A DNA stretch of 64,000 nt from Selaginella tamariscina. Lineage: Eukaryota; Streptophyta; Lycopodiopsida; Selaginellales; Selaginellaceae. The notes below the pieces were generated by a model. The model was not told the DNA's origin, made no database searches, and was given only the letters and a program-made list of their open reading frames with translations. This document shows, piece after piece, positions 1 to 12,751 of the stretch. The position numbers were made by a program, and so were the translations under genes. The stretch spans positions 124,001 to 188,000 of the forward strand of contig PUQB01000252.1 in assembly GCA_003024785.1 (NCBI GenBank), read 5' to 3'. Position 1 is the first letter of the stretch. Every line of letters begins with the position of its first letter.

Positions 1-246
1 ATGGGTTCGTTCTTCTACTCTCTTTTTATTTGTTACAATTCTTTTGTTGGGTGCTTTCTTTATCAATTTTGCTGCAGCAGCATCCCATAAGTAGTTGATG
101 GGGCTTCCGCTAAATCTACTAGTGGAGCTGATAAATCTGACAGTGTCACCAAAGATGGGTGCAAGAGATGCTGCAAGAATTGGTCAAATAAATGTTGCAA
201 GAGTAACAATGGGTACTGCTGCTGCAACTGCTGTTGATGGTGTCTA
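1..246 (+). pseudogene. Broken cysteine-rich secreted peptide gene
   Basis: Frame 2 from about base 11 to 87 encodes a typical signal peptide core (LFLFVTILLLGAFFINFAAA) and then meets TAG. Frame 1 from base 91 to 234 encodes a lysine- and cysteine-rich tail with ten cysteines, arranged as C-x2-CC-x6-CC-x6-CCC-x-CC, and stops at TGA. An ATG at base 1 opens frame 1 but meets TAA at 88-90. The signal-peptide half and the Cys-rich half are therefore in different frames, so this copy looks disabled by small indels near bases 10 and 88. The family is not recognised; secretion is inferred from the hydrophobic N-terminus. The left window edge may cut the promoter. Shorter decayed traces of the same 3' end recur at about 5590, 8205 and 20835. 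Confidence 0.45.
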
Positions 247-2377
247 AGTAACCAAGTTATGTGCATATTTTTGCGTTTTAATAATTTTGAGTATTGTCTT
301 TTGTTAATGTCTTTACATTTCTATGTAATTTATAAGTGTGGTCTTTTAAATAAAATAAATACGTATACCTTATATAAATGTATAAAGATAATTCAGTGTG
401 TTATTCAAATATTGTAAAACTTAAAAATTTATTTGCAAGATTTCTTAGTTTAAATATACACTCATTTTCTTTTAAATAAATAAAATAAATACATATACCT
501 TACATATATGTGTAGAAATAATTTAATGTCTTATTCAACAATTTTTCTAAATTAAAATACCATTTGTGTGAGTAAGATTTCTTTAGTCTAATAGATCTAT
601 TGATGAAATATCATTTGTGAGTGAATGTACTTATACGATGTATGGATGTACCTTTTCAATAAATTTATAATTATTTTACATATACAATTTTTAAAATTAA
701 AAAAAAAGTATTATTTCTTTTATTTTTAAATCACATGTTACATAATTTAATTTAAAATTTATTTTAAATATATTACATTATACTAGAATTACACTTTTAA
801 TTTTAAATTCTAAAAATGTTAATTTTAATTTAAAATCGCAACGAGAGTTCATGGTGAAATATAAATATAAACATTAAAATTAATAATTATGATGAATTCA
901 TTAGTATTACTTTTAACTTAATTTATTTGTATAATGTATTTGTTTTTGCCTTAATCTATTGTTATTTTTTTAATCTCTTTAATAATACGATATTTATTTA
1001 TGACTATTAAGACATATTTCAACTCTAGAATATAAAGATTCTTTACAATTTATAAATATTTATTTTTTAACTTTATAAAAAATTATCTTAAATTCATTAA
1101 AAACAATTCAAAAATAAAATTTGACTTTTTATTACACAAGATTTAAAGAGCATCCTATAATGACCTCTAAACAAATCTAAATATTAAATTTTTTATTATA
1201 AATAAATCAATATCTTGTAAGTGTTATTTGTTTGTGTTAAAAAATAGAATATATTTAATAATACATATATTTATAGAAAATTGGAATGTAACAAGCAAAT
1301 AATATTTTAAATAATTATATTATATTGTGATAGATATGTTTAGTTCATTATTTAAATATCATCAATTAACTATAAATATTATATTTTTTCTATTAAAGTG
1401 CATAATTAAAATTTAAAGAAAATTTTTAAGGTATTTAGAGAAAATAAAAATTTAAAAGTATCTATATACAATTAAAGATGAAGCATACTATTCCTTAAGA
1501 AAAAATAATAAGAGCATAATAGCATATAAAAGCTCTTATTGTATGGATTTCTTAAATTAAGTTTTTAGCTCATAATTATAAATCAATAAAATTAATATGA
1601 ATTTAAATATAAAATGGATCCATCTAAATAATTATTTAATTTAAAATGCTTTACATAAGGTTTAAATCTTCAAGTTGAGTAAGTTTATTAATAGATAATA
1701 AATATATTCTTCTACTTCTTGTAATATACTACAATCCACTATAAATGTTGGTTAATATATATATATATATATAGCAAAGTTTGAAAAAATTACATGCACT
1801 TTTGAGGAGATCCTGGGTGGTGAGGGATGACTAAATAGTTTCAGTACATATTAATACAACACCTGATATTGAGTATATATCAAAAGTGTATATATATTAT
1901 ACAAGCACAATAAGAATGTTATTCCAACTTAATATGTTTTTTCCCTGTAGGTTAATATTTGAAGAAGCTCTTAATAGTTAATAATTTAAGTTTATATATC
2001 TAAATACCTTCATCTCAATACTATAAGCACTCACCTATACTTATGTGTAGTCCAGTCAATTTTTTTACATTTCCCTTTTCTAGGTTTCAGTAATATTATC
2101 AATCAGAGACACTTGCTAAATTTTAAAGGAAGAGTTTGAAGCGGAGTCATACTGAACAAAAACATCAGTGTATCTAACGGTCAACAAATAGAGTACATAT
2201 TAAATCTAATGGTCAAGTTTCAAAGTAGAATATAACTTAAAGTGAAAGAGGAGAAATAAAAGACAAGATGTATACTCTATCTTAGAAGTCAAACTAACAA
2301 GGAGCCAAATTATCTACATTTCCACGTATAAAAGACACACGTTTATATTGTGTTATATATACGTGGCATGAAATGCA

Positions 2378-2415
<38 letters not shown>

Positions 2416-2589
2416 CAGGAAAATAGCACACAAGTAATGAATTCATTTGGATTGCATGTTAACAGGCAAGTCGAACATATATATATATATATATATGTGC
2501 ACAAGATTTGAAGGCAAACTACACAGAAATATAAAATGCCCATGAACACAGTATTATTTTATTTATTTAAAACAGCAAAAATACACATG

Positions 2590-2690
2590 ATTAAGCTACT
2601 TAAACAGTATCGACAACCCTAGTTGCAGCAACAGTTACCCTTATTACCCTTGTAACCTTTACTTTGATGGAATCTCTTCGCTGTTGCTGG
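2590..2690 (-). pseudogene. Inverted remnant of the Cys-rich exon
   Basis: Read on the minus strand, this stretch resembles the exon at 180-246: a lysine/cysteine-codon-rich run followed by a gttgctgcaact-like core and a stop. Several cysteine codons have decayed. A plus-strand copy of the same gene's 3' flank begins immediately after it at about 2690, so the two remnants lie back to back. The same arrangement occurs in unit 2 at about 8120-8230. Confidence 0.35.
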
Positions 2691-3159
2691 TGTTTAGATA
2701 GCCAAGTTAGGTGCACATTACATTGCTGTTTTAAATAATATATGTGTCACGTCTGTCTACTTAATGTGTGCATATGTACAATATATGTGTACCTTGTACT
2801 TTTGGTCTGTTTTAATAACAGTGTGCTGTGGCATGTATATAAAAATTAAATAATTTGGTATCGTGATTGATTTGCCCTTCTAACCGTCTGAATCGTGACC
2901 GTTGGATTCGAGCGAGATTATTGTTGTACAACCTTGACCATTAGGTCACTGGTGTATTGCGCATGTTTATATCACTTAGATGTGGTCAGTCAGAATAAGT
3001 GTAGTGACGGTGAGAACATTCTTGGCACGGAATGTAAGAGTTCAATTAATATAGCTCAACAACCATACTTGAATATTCAAGTCAACTAAGTTCAGGATAT
3101 ATACATATATAGACACACACACTAGAACATCGTAAAGATCACATTCTTCTTTGCAAAAG

Positions 3160-3365
3160 ATGAACAAGGGGTGATATTTGCCATAGAACTGGTGGATGCA
3201 GCAGAAACAAGGAGTCTGTGTCCGAGGTGAAGAAATCTGTGATCGAGCTGGATGAATTGCTTGAAGCCGTGGAGATGCCCGAAGTGAAGTTTGTCATGGT
3301 AGCAACAGCACTTGCTACGGTGGGTTGGTAACAGCTGCACTCACCTTCAGTTGGTTCATCTCATA
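3160..3365 (+). pseudogene. Broken tandem copy of the 69-codon membrane-tail gene
   Basis: The DNA is nearly identical to the open reading frame at 8657-8866. One G is missing after codon 4 (ATG AAC AAG GGG then TGA), bases differ or are missing around 3212-3218, and an A is missing near 3323, so no full-length protein can be made. Flanking DNA on both sides also matches unit 2, so this is the paralogue made by the tandem duplication and not a retrocopy. The distance between the two ATGs (5497 bp) equals the duplication period. Confidence 0.75.
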
Positions 3366-4359
3366 GACGACTGCTTACTACTTGCACGGTTTTAAGTTAC
3401 TGGAATCACATCTGTAAACAAGTTTCAGATTGGATCGCATCTGTAAACAATTGGGAACTTTTCAGTTATTTGATGCTCACTTTGGAGTTCGTTGTTTGAT
3501 TCTGTGAGAATTTTATTAAGATTTCGCATAGATTTGTCTGTGTAGTACATTGTATACATCTTTTGAATGTTACACTTAAGTTAGATATTATTCTTTCTCT
3601 TTCTCTCTCTCACACGTGCAATGAAAACAAACATGTAACTTTATTCGCTGGAGGAAGAAATTAAATAGTGTAGTTCATGAGATTTATCGATGAATACATG
3701 AATTAGCCATTAATAAATAAATAATTTATTGCATAAATTAATATGATATAACCTAAGTTTTTAAATGGAATAAGAATAAAATTATTAAATCATGGACAAA
3801 AAAGAAAAACAAACGCTGCATATTGGGCTTGATATTCAAATTTATCTGTGGATATCTATATAACTTGCTTATGTTATAAATGAAGCCTGTTGTACACATA
3901 CTTGGTTACAGTGCAACGAGGCGCAGTCATTTTTACCTGCAATTTAAAGTTAAAATTAATTTAATTAAATAATTAATTAAAGTTAATATTATAATCTAAT
4001 ATATAAACAAATTTAACAGCAAATCACTATTTACAACCAATAATTACTACATCTCATTTAGATGCTTGGTTATGCACAGCACTCACTAACTCCAATGTCT
4101 TTTATGTGTGTATATCTCTTTCATTTAAAATTATAATTGAATATAGAATTAATAAATTAATAAATAGTAAAAATTAAGAGAAATAAACATATATAAAAAC
4201 TAGTAAATTAAATTATATGCATTAATGTTAAGTGTCTTTTAACTTACAAAGGTTGTTTATGAATACATTCAGTATCCGGCTTAATTTTTGCTAATATTTA
4301 TTTTCTCTAATTTACTTACATTTATAATTTAACGAACAGTCACTATCTATACAGAGAAT

Positions 4360-4692
4360 TAAACATCTGGTGAAAAGTATATTAAATTATATATAATGCA
4401 CATTGCACATAGTATCTGTACAAAAAAATTAATTAATTAATTATTTTGATGTTTTCTCACGGTAACCTGTGTAAATTATATATAAATTAATTTGAACCGT
4501 CGGATTAAACACGAGCGCATCAAATTAAACAGTATGTGACGTGCATATGGTTTACTCACGTCGCATATGTTGAGAAATAAGAAATAAATTTTAATTAAAT
4601 TCACTTCAGATATAATTACACCGGCGAATGCAGAAAAATCATATTTTTGAGTAAACTAAATTTACTTACACCACCGGTGGAGATGCTCTTAC
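4360..4692. mobile_element. Candidate old MITE (unit 1 copy)
   Basis: The segment starts with an aaacatct..ggtgaaaagta-like sequence and ends with the inverted counterpart ...ccaccggtggagatgctctta. This gives imperfect terminal inverted repeats around ~330 bp of non-coding AT-rich DNA. The paralogous copy in unit 2 spans 11659-13045 because a younger 1.06 kb element is nested inside it. No clear target-site duplication was found, so the class is left open. Confidence 0.35.
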
Positions 4693-7600
4693 GTCATTAA
4701 CTTTGTATTAATAACACGTTTACAAATCTATTAATGTAGCATATCATTATTTATTAATGTGACATATGATGACGTGAAAGGGATTATATAACATATATTA
4801 ATTTTTATTTTTTAAGTTTACATTAAGCTAAAAGTAATTTTATATAAATTTAAAAAATTAAATAAAAATTATATATAAAATGAATCTATATATTAATTAT
4901 TTACTTTGTATAAGATATAAATCTTCATCTATATAAGTTCAGTGGATACGTTTATATAAATAATAAACATACTTTTCTCTTCCCATATACTCTATATGTA
5001 TATAATTATTAAGAGAATTATTTCCTATAAAATCACATGATATTGTCTTATACGTGTGAATTTTCATAAGGGAGTTATGTGTAGTATTAGAGTTTATTCT
5101 TTCAATTTTTGATAATTTTATTATAACTTTGCAAAAATTTATTTTGTAATACATTATATATATAAAGAAAGAATCATGTGTTCACTATTGTATATTTATG
5201 TTATATTAATATGAATAATAATTTATTTTCACAATTTTTATTATTTAAAACTTTTAGTATTCTACCGGTATTCCGATTTCTTTCATTAATTACTTTTACA
5301 TAACTATATTATTTAATTACCATCTCTCCACGGTTATCATATGTTAAAAACTAAACTTAAAATATAATAATTATTACAACACAATTTATAATGAACTGAA
5401 ATCCTTTCTTATATTTTTAATGTTTAACAATCTTATCCATAAATAATTATTCTATCTTTATTTATTCATATTTGTATTCATAATACAACTACAACCTTAT
5501 TAAAGAGTTTTTAATATATATTATTTTTATATTTTGCTAATAAGAATCTAGAATATTTTTATCTAAAATAATAATAATGCTTTAATAATAATAATAAGGC
5601 TGCTGTAGATGATATTTAAATGACAAGTTATGTGCATATATTGCTATTTTAAATAAATATATGTGAATATTATGTTCACGAGTGTTTATTTAATTTGTAC
5701 ACATAACAACATAATATATGTGTACTTGTACTTTTTTTTTAATAATTAATGTGTGGCATGTATATTAAAAAATTAATATCATTAAAGCCATTTGAATTGT
5801 GACCGTTATATTTGAATAATCTTGACTTTTAAATAAATAATTAATGTATTGTCATGTTATAATTCAATAATAATATTTCTCTTTTGTTTATGCTTTATAA
5901 ATTTATAATTAAATTATAAGAAGTAAAAACCGTTCGATTAAAATGTATTTTTTAATAAATTTGCATACTCATATACAGTACAATAAATTTTTATTATAAG
6001 AATTTTTGATATAACAAATTTTCACTTAAGCATCTTTTCTTATAAAAATTTAATTTAATATTTTCAATATAATTAGTGGGGTTATGAAAGGAAGGTGACT
6101 TGATCGTTTATAATATGTCATTAATCATTTATGACAAAATTAAATTTTGAGAATATAATTTTATGTTTTATTGATAAGTACCTAAATTATTTTTTAAACT
6201 AATTTGATTAAATTAAAATAAAACATATGATTCATAAACAATATATATATGTGCTCAAGAATAAATGTAATATATTTCTCCTATATATTTTCCAAATACA
6301 ATATTTATATATTGTAACATATAAGAGTATTCTCAATTATATTCAAAGTTAACAACCACACATATAATATGTCTATGTATAAAATGTATTTTATTCATAA
6401 TTTAGTAGTCTAAACATGTACTTACTATCAGGGTCTTTTATATATCTATGTACCATTTCAATAGCAATATATTTTAATTGTTTTTATATATACAATTTTA
6501 GAAATGAAAAGAAAGTGTATTTTCTTCTTAAAATCACATGTTACATAGTTTAATTTAAAATATATAATTTAAATTATTACTTATAAAATAATTCTAATTT
6601 TTTTTAAAATTTAAATATTTTAATTTAAATTTAAAATTAACAATGAGAGTTCATGTTGAAATATAAATATAAACATTAAAAATAATAATTATGGTGATTT
6701 CACTAATATTATTTAACTTAATTTTTCTTTTAATTTATATGTTTTTAATATATGGTATTTTATTTATAAACCTCTAAGGCATATTTAAATTAAAAGATTC
6801 TTTTAAAATTTATAAATATTTATTTTTAACCTTATAAAAAGTTTATCTTACTAAATTTTTTTGTAAGTATTATTTGTTTGTGTAATGAACTAGAATAAAT
6901 TTAATAATACATATATTTTATTAAAAAACTGCAATGTAACAAACAAATTTTTAAAATAATTATTTTAATATTGTGATAAATATATGTTAAATTAGTTAAC
7001 CATCGAGTATTTTCTAAGGTATTTACGAAAATAAAATTATCATTTAAAAATTTATATTAAAGATAAAATTAATATAGAATTAACGCTAGATGAATATAAT
7101 TTAATATAAAATGGTTCTATATATATAATTATTTAATTTAAAATGCTTTACATAAGGATAAATCTTCAAGTTTAATGAGTAAGTTTATAATAAACATACT
7201 CTTCTGCTTCCTATTGTATTTAATGAGATGATTATGAAGATGCCTAAAAAGTTATTCTTTCAATTATAATAATTTCAATATAACTTTGATATATATGTTT
7301 CATGTTTAACTTGTATATACATATGCAATATAGACATGCTAAACTACATTTTTTAATATTAATAATTCTCTTATTTCTATAAATATTTAATAGCAAGCTA
7401 GGAATCCACTATTAATGTTGGTTATAAAGGAAAATTATTTATAAAAAAAGTTAACAAATTTTTGAAAACATTACATGCACTTTTCAAGAGATCCTGAGGT
7501 GATTAGGAATGACTAAATACATATTAATACAGCACCTGATATTGAATATATATCAAAAGTGTATAAAAAAATGTTATTTCGACTTAATAAGCTCCATACA

Positions 7601-8582
7601 TATAAGCACTCACCTATAATTATGTGTAGTCCAATCAAAATTTTTACATTTCCTTTTTTAGGTTTCACTAATTAAATTTAAAGTTATAAATTATTATCAA
7701 ATAACTGTAAATGTAACTCAGAAACAATTGTAAGTTTTAACGGTGTACTGTACAAAAACAAGCAGTGTATCTAACGGTCAACAAATAGAGTGCATATTAA
7801 AATCTAATAATCAAGTTAAACAAGAATATAATTTAAAGTTAAAGAGGAGAAATAAAAGACAAGATGATACTCTATGTTAGAAGTAAAATTAACAAGGAGC
7901 CAAATTATCTACATTTCCACGTATAAAAGACACGTTTATATTGTTGTGTATGTGTTGGCATGAAATGTTATGTATATATATATATGTTTTTATTAAAATA
8001 GGAAAATATGCACAAAAAGTAATGAATTCATTTAGATTGCATGTTATATTTATATATATACACATAATTTATGTATATATGTGCACAGAGAACTACATAG
8101 AAATATAAATTTTATTTATTTAAAAACAGCACATGATAGGTTACTTAAACACCATTTTCAACAACTCCTTTGTTACCCTTGTAACATTTACTTTGACAGC
8201 ATCTGTTGCTGTGTTTGAATAGCCAAATTGGGTGCATATACATGCTGTTTTAAATAAATATATGTGTCACGTCTGTCTACTTAATTTGTGCATATGTACA
8301 ATATATGTGTACCTTGTACTTTTGGTCTGTTTTAATAACTAATGTGCCGTGGCATGTATAAAAAACTAAATAATTTGGTATCGTGATTGATTTGCCTTCT
8401 AACCATCTGAATCGTGACCGTTAGATTCGAGCAAGATTATTTTGTACAACCTTGACTCTTAGGTCACCGGTGTATGCGCATGTTTATATCCTTAGATGTG
8501 GTCAGTCAGAATAAGTGTAGAGAGTGAGAGACATTCTTGGCACGGAATCTAATTTCAATTAATATAGCTCAACAACCATACT

Positions 8583-8584
<2 letters not shown>

Positions 8585-8616
<32 letters not shown>
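8585..8616. repeat. (TA)n microsatellite
   Basis: About 16 TA repeats lie 40 bp upstream of the 69-codon ORF, in the position of its leader or promoter. The unit 1 copy has only a short TA run at the same place. Confidence 0.9.
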
Positions 8617-8617
<1 letters not shown>

Positions 8618-8656
8618 TACATACAACATCGTACGATCACATTCTTCTTTGTAAAA

Positions 8657-8866
8657 ATGAACAAGGGGGTGATATTTGCCATAGAATTGGTGGATGCAGC
8701 AGAAACAGAGCAGTCTGTGTCCGAGGTGAAGAAATCTGTGATCGAGCTGGATGAATTGCTTGAAGCCGTGGAGATGCCCGAAGTGAAGTTTGTCATGGTA
8801 GCAACAGCACTTGCTACGGTGGGATTGGTAACAGCTGCACTCACCTTCAGTTGGTTCATCTCGTAG
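8657..8866 (+). CDS. Small protein (69 aa) with C-terminal membrane segment, unknown
   Basis: The frame opens at ATG 8657 and closes with TAG at 8864-8866. Residues 1-46 are acidic and look amphipathic/helical (for example SEVKKSVIELDELLEAVEMP). Residues 47-69 form one hydrophobic helix (KFVMVATALATVGLVTAAL...) that ends with the protein, as in tail-anchored or very small single-pass proteins. There is no signal peptide and no recognised domain. Base composition rises to near 50% GC here within very AT-rich DNA, and the minus strand has no better frame. The frame could be extended upstream only through a TA microsatellite, so ATG 8657 was chosen. A broken paralogue lies at 3160-3365. It is either a real small gene or the last exon of a gene whose other exons are lost. 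Confidence 0.5.
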   Translation: MNKGVIFAIELVDAAETEQSVSEVKKSVIELDELLEAVEMPEVKFVMVATALATVGLVTAALTFSWFIS

Positions 8867-9430
8867 ACGACTGCTTAGTGCTTGCACAGTTTTAAGTTAC
8901 TGAATCACATCTGTGAAACAAGTTTCAGTTATTTATTGCTCACTTAGGGTTCAGAGGGATCGCATCTGTAAACAATTGGGAACTTTTCAGTAATTTGATG
9001 CTCACTTTGGAGTTCGTTTTTTGATTCTGTGAGAATTTTATTAAGATTTCACATAGATTTGTCTGTGTAGTACATTCTATACATCTTTTGAATGTTACAC
9101 TTAAGTTAGATATTACTCTTTCTCTCACACATGCAACAAAAACAAACATGTAACTTTGTCGCTCGAGTAAAACATAAATACAAACAGTTTATGGTAAGAA
9201 AAAACTAAATAGTGTAGTTCATGAGATTTAGTGATTTATTCATTAATAAATAAATAATTCATTGCATAAATTTAATATGATATAATCACTTTCATCTAAA
9301 TTTTTAAATTAGACCATGGATAAAAAGGAAGAACAAACCGTTGCATATTGGGCTTGATATTCAAATTTGTTATAACTTGCTTATGTTATAAATGAAGCCC
9401 TATTGTACACATGCCTGATTACAAGTATGC

Positions 9431-11399
9431 ACACAACACAACCTACTCACTCTCATACTTATTTCCCAACTTCGGAACATAACATACATACTCAACTCAA
9501 ACGTGTTGGGTTTGCTTTTTTTTTTATACTTTGGATTTCATTCAATTCAAAAGTAAAGAAAACCTAAAGAAACCTTTAAAAAAACATTTTAAAAAGTCAT
9601 ATTAAGAAAAAATAAAAATCACATTATACACAAACATAATTTAGTCATCATTTTCCTCTTCATCATCAGAATAGGAAATGATTGATTGTCTACTTCCGTA
9701 TTATCGATTAGAAGGTCATTAAATTGGTTAACTCCTTCTCTATTAATTAGTTTCAACACCATTAAAATAGGCCTCATCAAAGTAAGAATCTCAATGCATT
9801 TGGTTAAAAATTGAGTGTTAAGAATCAAGCTTTTGACCTACTTTGCACCACAAGCATTTTGCCAGTTCTTTCACCAAAATATATAAAATAATAAATTGGT
9901 ATAAAGCTCTAAGCATGTTCTCTTCAACAAGCTGGTTCATCACAATGAAGTTATATGTAAAACATGTAGTAGCAAGCTTTGCCAAGTCTCTAGGTGCCAC
10001 CTTTTTAAAGTAACAACCAACTTAGGCTTTTAAACATGAACGTGACAATGCTGTTATAGTCTTTGACATATGGCTTCACCCAACCCAACTCTACAATGTT
10101 CTTTAGTAACAAATTTAAACAGTGATAAACACAATGCCTATGCACTATAGTTAAAAATTCTATTTGCATCTTTTCTCTCATATTCACAAAGTTAGAGCTA
10201 TTATCAATAATGAGCTGAACAATATTATCTGGTTCAACATTAAGAATAATAGGCTTGAGCTTATTCCATAATCATGTTCCATTTTTGTTTTCATTAAAGC
10301 ATCAATAAACTTTAAAAAGACTGTTCCATATATGCTCATAACCAAGAAGTTGACAATGGATCTTTTCTAAGAGCATTGTCATGCATCAGTTACAATGGTA
10401 TAATCAAACTTCTTCCAACCATCCATTACAACTTGCAAACTCATATACTCTCAATTTAGATGTCTCATTCAAATCGTTGCAAACTTTGAAGATATAGAAC
10501 TATAATTAGGTCTTGTTTATAACAGTCACCAAGAGCTCTTTCCATAAAGGATTATTGACAAGGTTAAATGGCTGAGCAATTCCATAAATGAACCTTCTTA
10601 TTGCAACATCAGCCTCAATAGAAACTTTATTTTACCACATTGTAGTCAAATTTACTTGCACATGGGCTCTTGACATCAAGGAAGTGCTCCCCAAACATGT
10701 CTTACATGCTATAAAACCCTTTGGCATGCTTCTAGAAGAACTTTCAAATTCATTAGAGAAAACTAGATTTTTGAAGATACCCTAGCAGATGCCCAACAAA
10801 TTTCTTTAGATTGCCATTTAGGGCATTTCCTACAACCAAAATAGTTTGCTGTGCAACACTAGCTGAAGCTACCCCAATTTGGATGTGTTGACTAGGAAAG
10901 CTAGGGATGGATTCATTGGTCATAGCTACACCAACATTTTCACTATATCCCACATGTTGTTTATGTGAAGTCTTGAGCAACTTGTCATCCAAGTTTATAT
11001 ATTGCAATCTGTTGTAAACACTAAAGTTCCACCAATTTTGGTGGATCACAAGACATATACTCTTTAAAAAATACACATCTCTTGATGGACATTTGAAGGA
11101 ACAAAGGGCAATCTCAATTTTTCATTTGGAACTTCAGTTAAAGGTGCTTCTAACTGCTTCAAACATATACTTTGTTGTAATACTTACATGTCCAATGGCT
11201 TTGTCCATGACCTCGAGTATAGTTCTCTCCCTTGATTGTGTGATTATCCCAGAACGAGTGTCTATTCTTCCCACGGTCACTCATCTTCAGTGTGAAAGAT
11301 TTGGAATCTTTAAAATTTCTACATATAATACTTCAGTTTCAAACGTGATGCAAACGTGTTTGCGAATGGGATGTTTTTATATTGAAGGTGTTTGGAAAT
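9431..11399. mobile_element. hAT-type transposon remnant
   Basis: This ~1.97 kb insert interrupts the unit 1/unit 2 homology between about 9420 and 11408. An 8-bp direct repeat AAGTATGC lies at both edges (9423-9430 and 11400-11407), which fits the 8-bp target-site duplication of hAT elements. TATTTCC(C/A)AAC-like sequences face each other near both ends (about 9460 and 11396), so the exact boundary is uncertain. It carries a decayed minus-strand hAT transposase. Confidence 0.5.
9640..11220 (-). pseudogene. hAT transposase (DUF659/BED type), decayed
   Basis: Minus-strand frames read in order resemble plant BED/DUF659 hAT transposases. One stretch reads ...RRFIYGIAQPFNLVNNPLW near 10520-10600. 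A further one has the conserved D-N-S-S-N-F then HRHCVYHCLNLLLKNIVELG near 10050-10200, and another has RDLAKLATTCFTYNFIVMNQ near 9900-10000. Many stops and frame changes separate the pieces, so it cannot make protein. The C-terminal dimerisation region is weak or absent. Confidence 0.65.
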
Positions 11400-11694
11400 A
11401 AGTATGCTCACTTCAATGTCTTTTATGTGTATATATCTAAATTATAATTAAATATATAATTAATAAATTAATAAATAGTAAAAACTAAGAGAAATAAACA
11501 TATATAAAAACTTGTAAATTTAAAATTATATGTTAATTATCTTTTATGTGCATTAACTTAAAAATACATTGATTATTCAGCTTAATTTTTGTTAATATTT
11601 TTAATTTTTCTTAATTTTACTTACATGAATCACAGTCGCTATCTATTACAAAAATTTAAAGCATCTTCACATGTGAAAGTATATTAAATTATAT

Positions 11695-12751
11695 GGGTCA
11701 TTTGCATCACACTTAATTTAACTTAAGAGTGGGCTTAAGTAAGGGAAAATGAATTTGTACTCGCCTTTAAGTTGAGTAATCATTTACTTTATTTTTTTTA
11801 AAGATTTGATTGCTAAGGGCATTGATTTCGCACTAACCCTTAACTTAATAAATTACTGTGATTTTGTAATATTCCTTAACTTAACTTATTTTAAGGGAAT
11901 GCAAAATTACAAAGAAAATTTAAGGAAGATGGTTAACCACCCTTAACGACTCATGAGGTGGTCGTCACCTTTTTCACAATCTTTTTAAAATAAAATACAA
12001 AATTATATTTTTCATGCATAATGTGTATTTTTATATGTTAAAAATATATTTTTTATATTTTTATTTTAACATATATAATTAAAATTAAAAAAATAATACA
12101 AATGAATTTTTTAAAGTATTCTTAATGTATTCTCATTCTACCCTAATTTCCTACACTAGCATATATATATATAATATATATATATAAAATATTTTCATGA
12201 AGTTTTTTTAAACATATTCAAAATATATAAAATTTAATTATAAGTATATAATTTCATCTCATATTTTTATAATAACTAAAATCACTTTAAATGTTAATAA
12301 AAATTAAGGATGCACAAATTATTTAAATCATGAATACTATAAATATATTTTAAAACTTAGTTAAAAATATTTAGTATAACTTGACATAATAATGTTAAAT
12401 TAAATGTAGATATGTTAAGTTCATTAAAAAAATTAAGTTAATATCTTAACTTAAATGTAAATACAAAGTATATTATATTAAGGGTAATATTTGAATTCAA
12501 TTGCCTTTAATAATTTGATTGTAAGTACTTACTAAAATCCATTACCTTAACACAATTCTTTAATTTAAATTAAAAAATTAAAGGTTGATGAGTGTGAATC
12601 AATTGCCTTAACACATTCTCTTAATTTAAGTTTAGGATAGTATGACCTTAACTTTTATTCTTAAAGAAGAGTTAATGTGAATCAAATGCACTCTTAACCC
12701 TTATTTAACTTATACATGTTAAGTTAAGTTAAGTGTGGTGGGAAACGACCC
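11695..12751. mobile_element. Harbinger-type MITE (1057 bp)
   Basis: The left end reads GGGTCATTTGCATCACACTT and the right end is its imperfect inverted copy (...AAGTGTGGTGGGAAACGACCC). A 3-bp TAT duplication flanks it at 11692-11694 and 12752-12754. The paralogous site in unit 1 near 4390 lacks the insert. Its right ~270 bp, reverse-complemented, match the left part of the large Harbinger element (about 13840-14110), so it is an internally deleted relative. It has no coding capacity. Confidence 0.75.

Larger units (their letters stand above)
225..5594. repeat. Tandem segmental duplication, unit 1 (~5.4 kb)
   Basis: This AT-rich unit starts at the 3' end of the Cys-rich gene and holds a long gene-poor stretch (300-2580), an inverted Cys-rich exon trace (2590-2690), a broken copy of the 69-codon gene (3160-3365) and more AT-rich DNA to 5590. 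Block by block it matches unit 2: about 640-900 with 6450-6720, 1790-2560 with 7460-8120, 2590-3660 with 8120-9170, 4080-4700 with 11400-13050, and 4900-5590 with 13300-13660 plus 20430-20830. Apart from the features listed separately, nothing gene-like was seen in 247-2585 or 3366-5594. Confidence 0.75.

Noticed and set aside
8537..8656. N-terminal extension of the 69-codon ORF
   Set aside because: The extension is in frame but runs through the TA microsatellite, and the paralogue has no equivalent open frame. ATG 8657 is the natural start.
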